From Pararhodobacter oceanensis (GTDB lineage Bacteria; Pseudomonadota; Alphaproteobacteria; Rhodobacterales; Rhodobacteraceae): a stretch of DNA of 64,000 nucleotides. The DNA is taken from assembly GCF_003076755.1 (NCBI RefSeq), contig NZ_QDKM01000001.1, positions 921,696 to 985,695 on the forward strand, in the 5' to 3' direction. Under the pieces are notes generated by a model. It saw only the letters and a list, made by a program, of their open reading frames with translations. It had not been told where the DNA came from and searched no databases. Position numbers and translations under genes: made by a program. Of the stretch, positions 63,450 through 64,000 are shown one piece after another (the stretch's first letter is position 1; each line of letters opens with the position of its first letter).

Positions 63450-64000
63450 TGACCTGCCCCCCATGGGTCCCTCACTCATAACGAGAGTTTGCAGGTTTGG
63501 TTTTGATAGTTTGGGGTTCCGGATTGGGCAAGCGCGGTGGGCGCGGAGCCCTCAAATTGCTCAAGCGCCTGTCGCGCTTGCTTTGGCGTTTGGTTTCCGA
63601 GCGATGAGTGTGGCCTGATGGTGTTGTAGTCGTAGCGCCAGAGGGCCAGCTTCCGTCGCGCATCATCCAGAGTGTCGAAGATCTGCTCGTTCAGCAGCTC
63701 ATCGCGCAGGCTACCATTGAACGACTCGATGAAGGCGTTCTGCTGCGGCTTGCCAGGATCGATGTAATGCCATGGAATGGCGTTCTGGTCGGCCCATCGC
63801 AGAATGGCCCGACTGGTGAACTCGGTCCCCCCCTCTCGGCAGATCTGCTTTGCAAATCGCCTGCCGGGCAACGGTTGTCGCTGACAATACAAGCGGGCTT
63901 CCCGTAAATCCGCACCAGCGCGTCCAGTTCCCGAGCGACACGCAAGCCGGAGATGCTGGTGTCTGCAATCAGGCACAAGTTCTCGCGGCTGCAGTCATCG
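63450..64000 (-). mobile_element. IS3-family element (IS407-like), right end and broken transposase
   Basis: The probable terminal repeat starts with TGACCTGCCCCCC at 63450, beginning with the TG typical of IS3-family ends, followed 26 bp later by the transposase stop. The element runs past the end of the window, so its other end and target duplication cannot be checked. Confidence 0.8.
63476..64000 (-). pseudogene. IS3-family transposase OrfB (DDE), frameshifted and partial
   Basis: The 5' part seen (DDCSRENLCLIADTSISGLR, then YGKPACIVSDN) and the 3' part (GTEFTSRAILRWADQNAIPW, FIESFNGSLRDELLNEQIF, RPHSSLGNQTPKQARQALEQ) are adjacent in intact relatives, giving VSDN-GTEF with the second catalytic aspartate; the glutamate is in FIESFNG. 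Here 44 extra nucleotides sit between them (about 63832-63875), shifting the frame. The protein cannot be made without frameshift correction. The gene continues beyond the window. Confidence 0.85.

Overview
The window looks like chromosomal DNA of an alphaproteobacterium of the Rhodobacteraceae (Roseobacter/Paracoccus type). It has high GC, compact same-strand operons joined by ATGA stop/start overlaps, TRAP and TctABC transporters, several LysR and GntR-FCD regulators, and a complete haem-uptake locus with its own Exb/Ton genes. This is judged from gene content, since no rRNA or other marker gene is present. I see no tRNA, rRNA, CRISPR array or prophage.

Layout. (1) 1-4.9 kb: end of a TRAP large permease, a metallo-beta-lactamase-fold protein, a RidA-like protein lacking the usual arginine, an AraC regulator, a cupin and a flavin monooxygenase; probably one small-molecule catabolic locus of unknown substrate. 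(2) 5.1-13.8 kb: one giant surface protein of about 2,890 residues on the minus strand, with an export signal, BspA/DUF285-type repeats, an Ig-like domain, 23 HYR modules, two more Ig-like domains and a C-terminal beta-barrel. Part of it is built from 495-bp higher-order DNA repeats. (3) 14.4-24.0 kb: a D-xylose operon (LacI-type regulator, xylA, TIM-barrel isomerase, Gfo/Idh oxidoreductase, ABC importer, xylB) with a strong terminator hairpin before xylB. (4) 24.1-33.1 kb: haem uptake (hmuSTUV and TonB-dependent receptor on minus) divergent from exbB-exbD-exbD-tonB on plus. (5) 33.5-38.3 kb: a four-EF-hand exported protein divergent from a response regulator/histidine kinase pair, then a MerR regulator divergent from a FAD oxidoreductase. 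(6) 38.4-47.5 kb: TctABC transporter, L-aspartate dehydrogenase, LysR, RidA, aminotransferase, 2-hydroxyacid dehydrogenase and a divergent LysR; an amino/keto-acid module of unknown substrate. (7) 47.8-63.3 kb: accessory catabolic region with a TIM-barrel epimerase, a TRAP transporter, an LDH2-type dehydrogenase, the glucarate-pathway pair KdgD and alpha-ketoglutarate-semialdehyde dehydrogenase with a GntR regulator, hydantoinase HyuA/HyuB with RidA, and a second GntR regulator. (8) 63.4-64.0 kb: a transposase remnant abutting the end of an IS3-family element whose transposase is broken by a 44-nt insertion.

Most notable regulatory signal: a 15-bp imperfect inverted repeat, TGWGRTANNAYCWCA, occurs seven times: three times upstream of the TRAP operon (52063-52160), three times upstream of ridA-hyuAB (61825-61923) and once just upstream of the FadR-type GntR gene (62586). 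This suggests one self-regulated regulon joining an importer at 49-52 kb to a hydantoinase module at 57-62 kb. Other perfect or near-perfect palindromes lie in the ALDH/gntR, LysR/dehydrogenase, xyl and merR regions.
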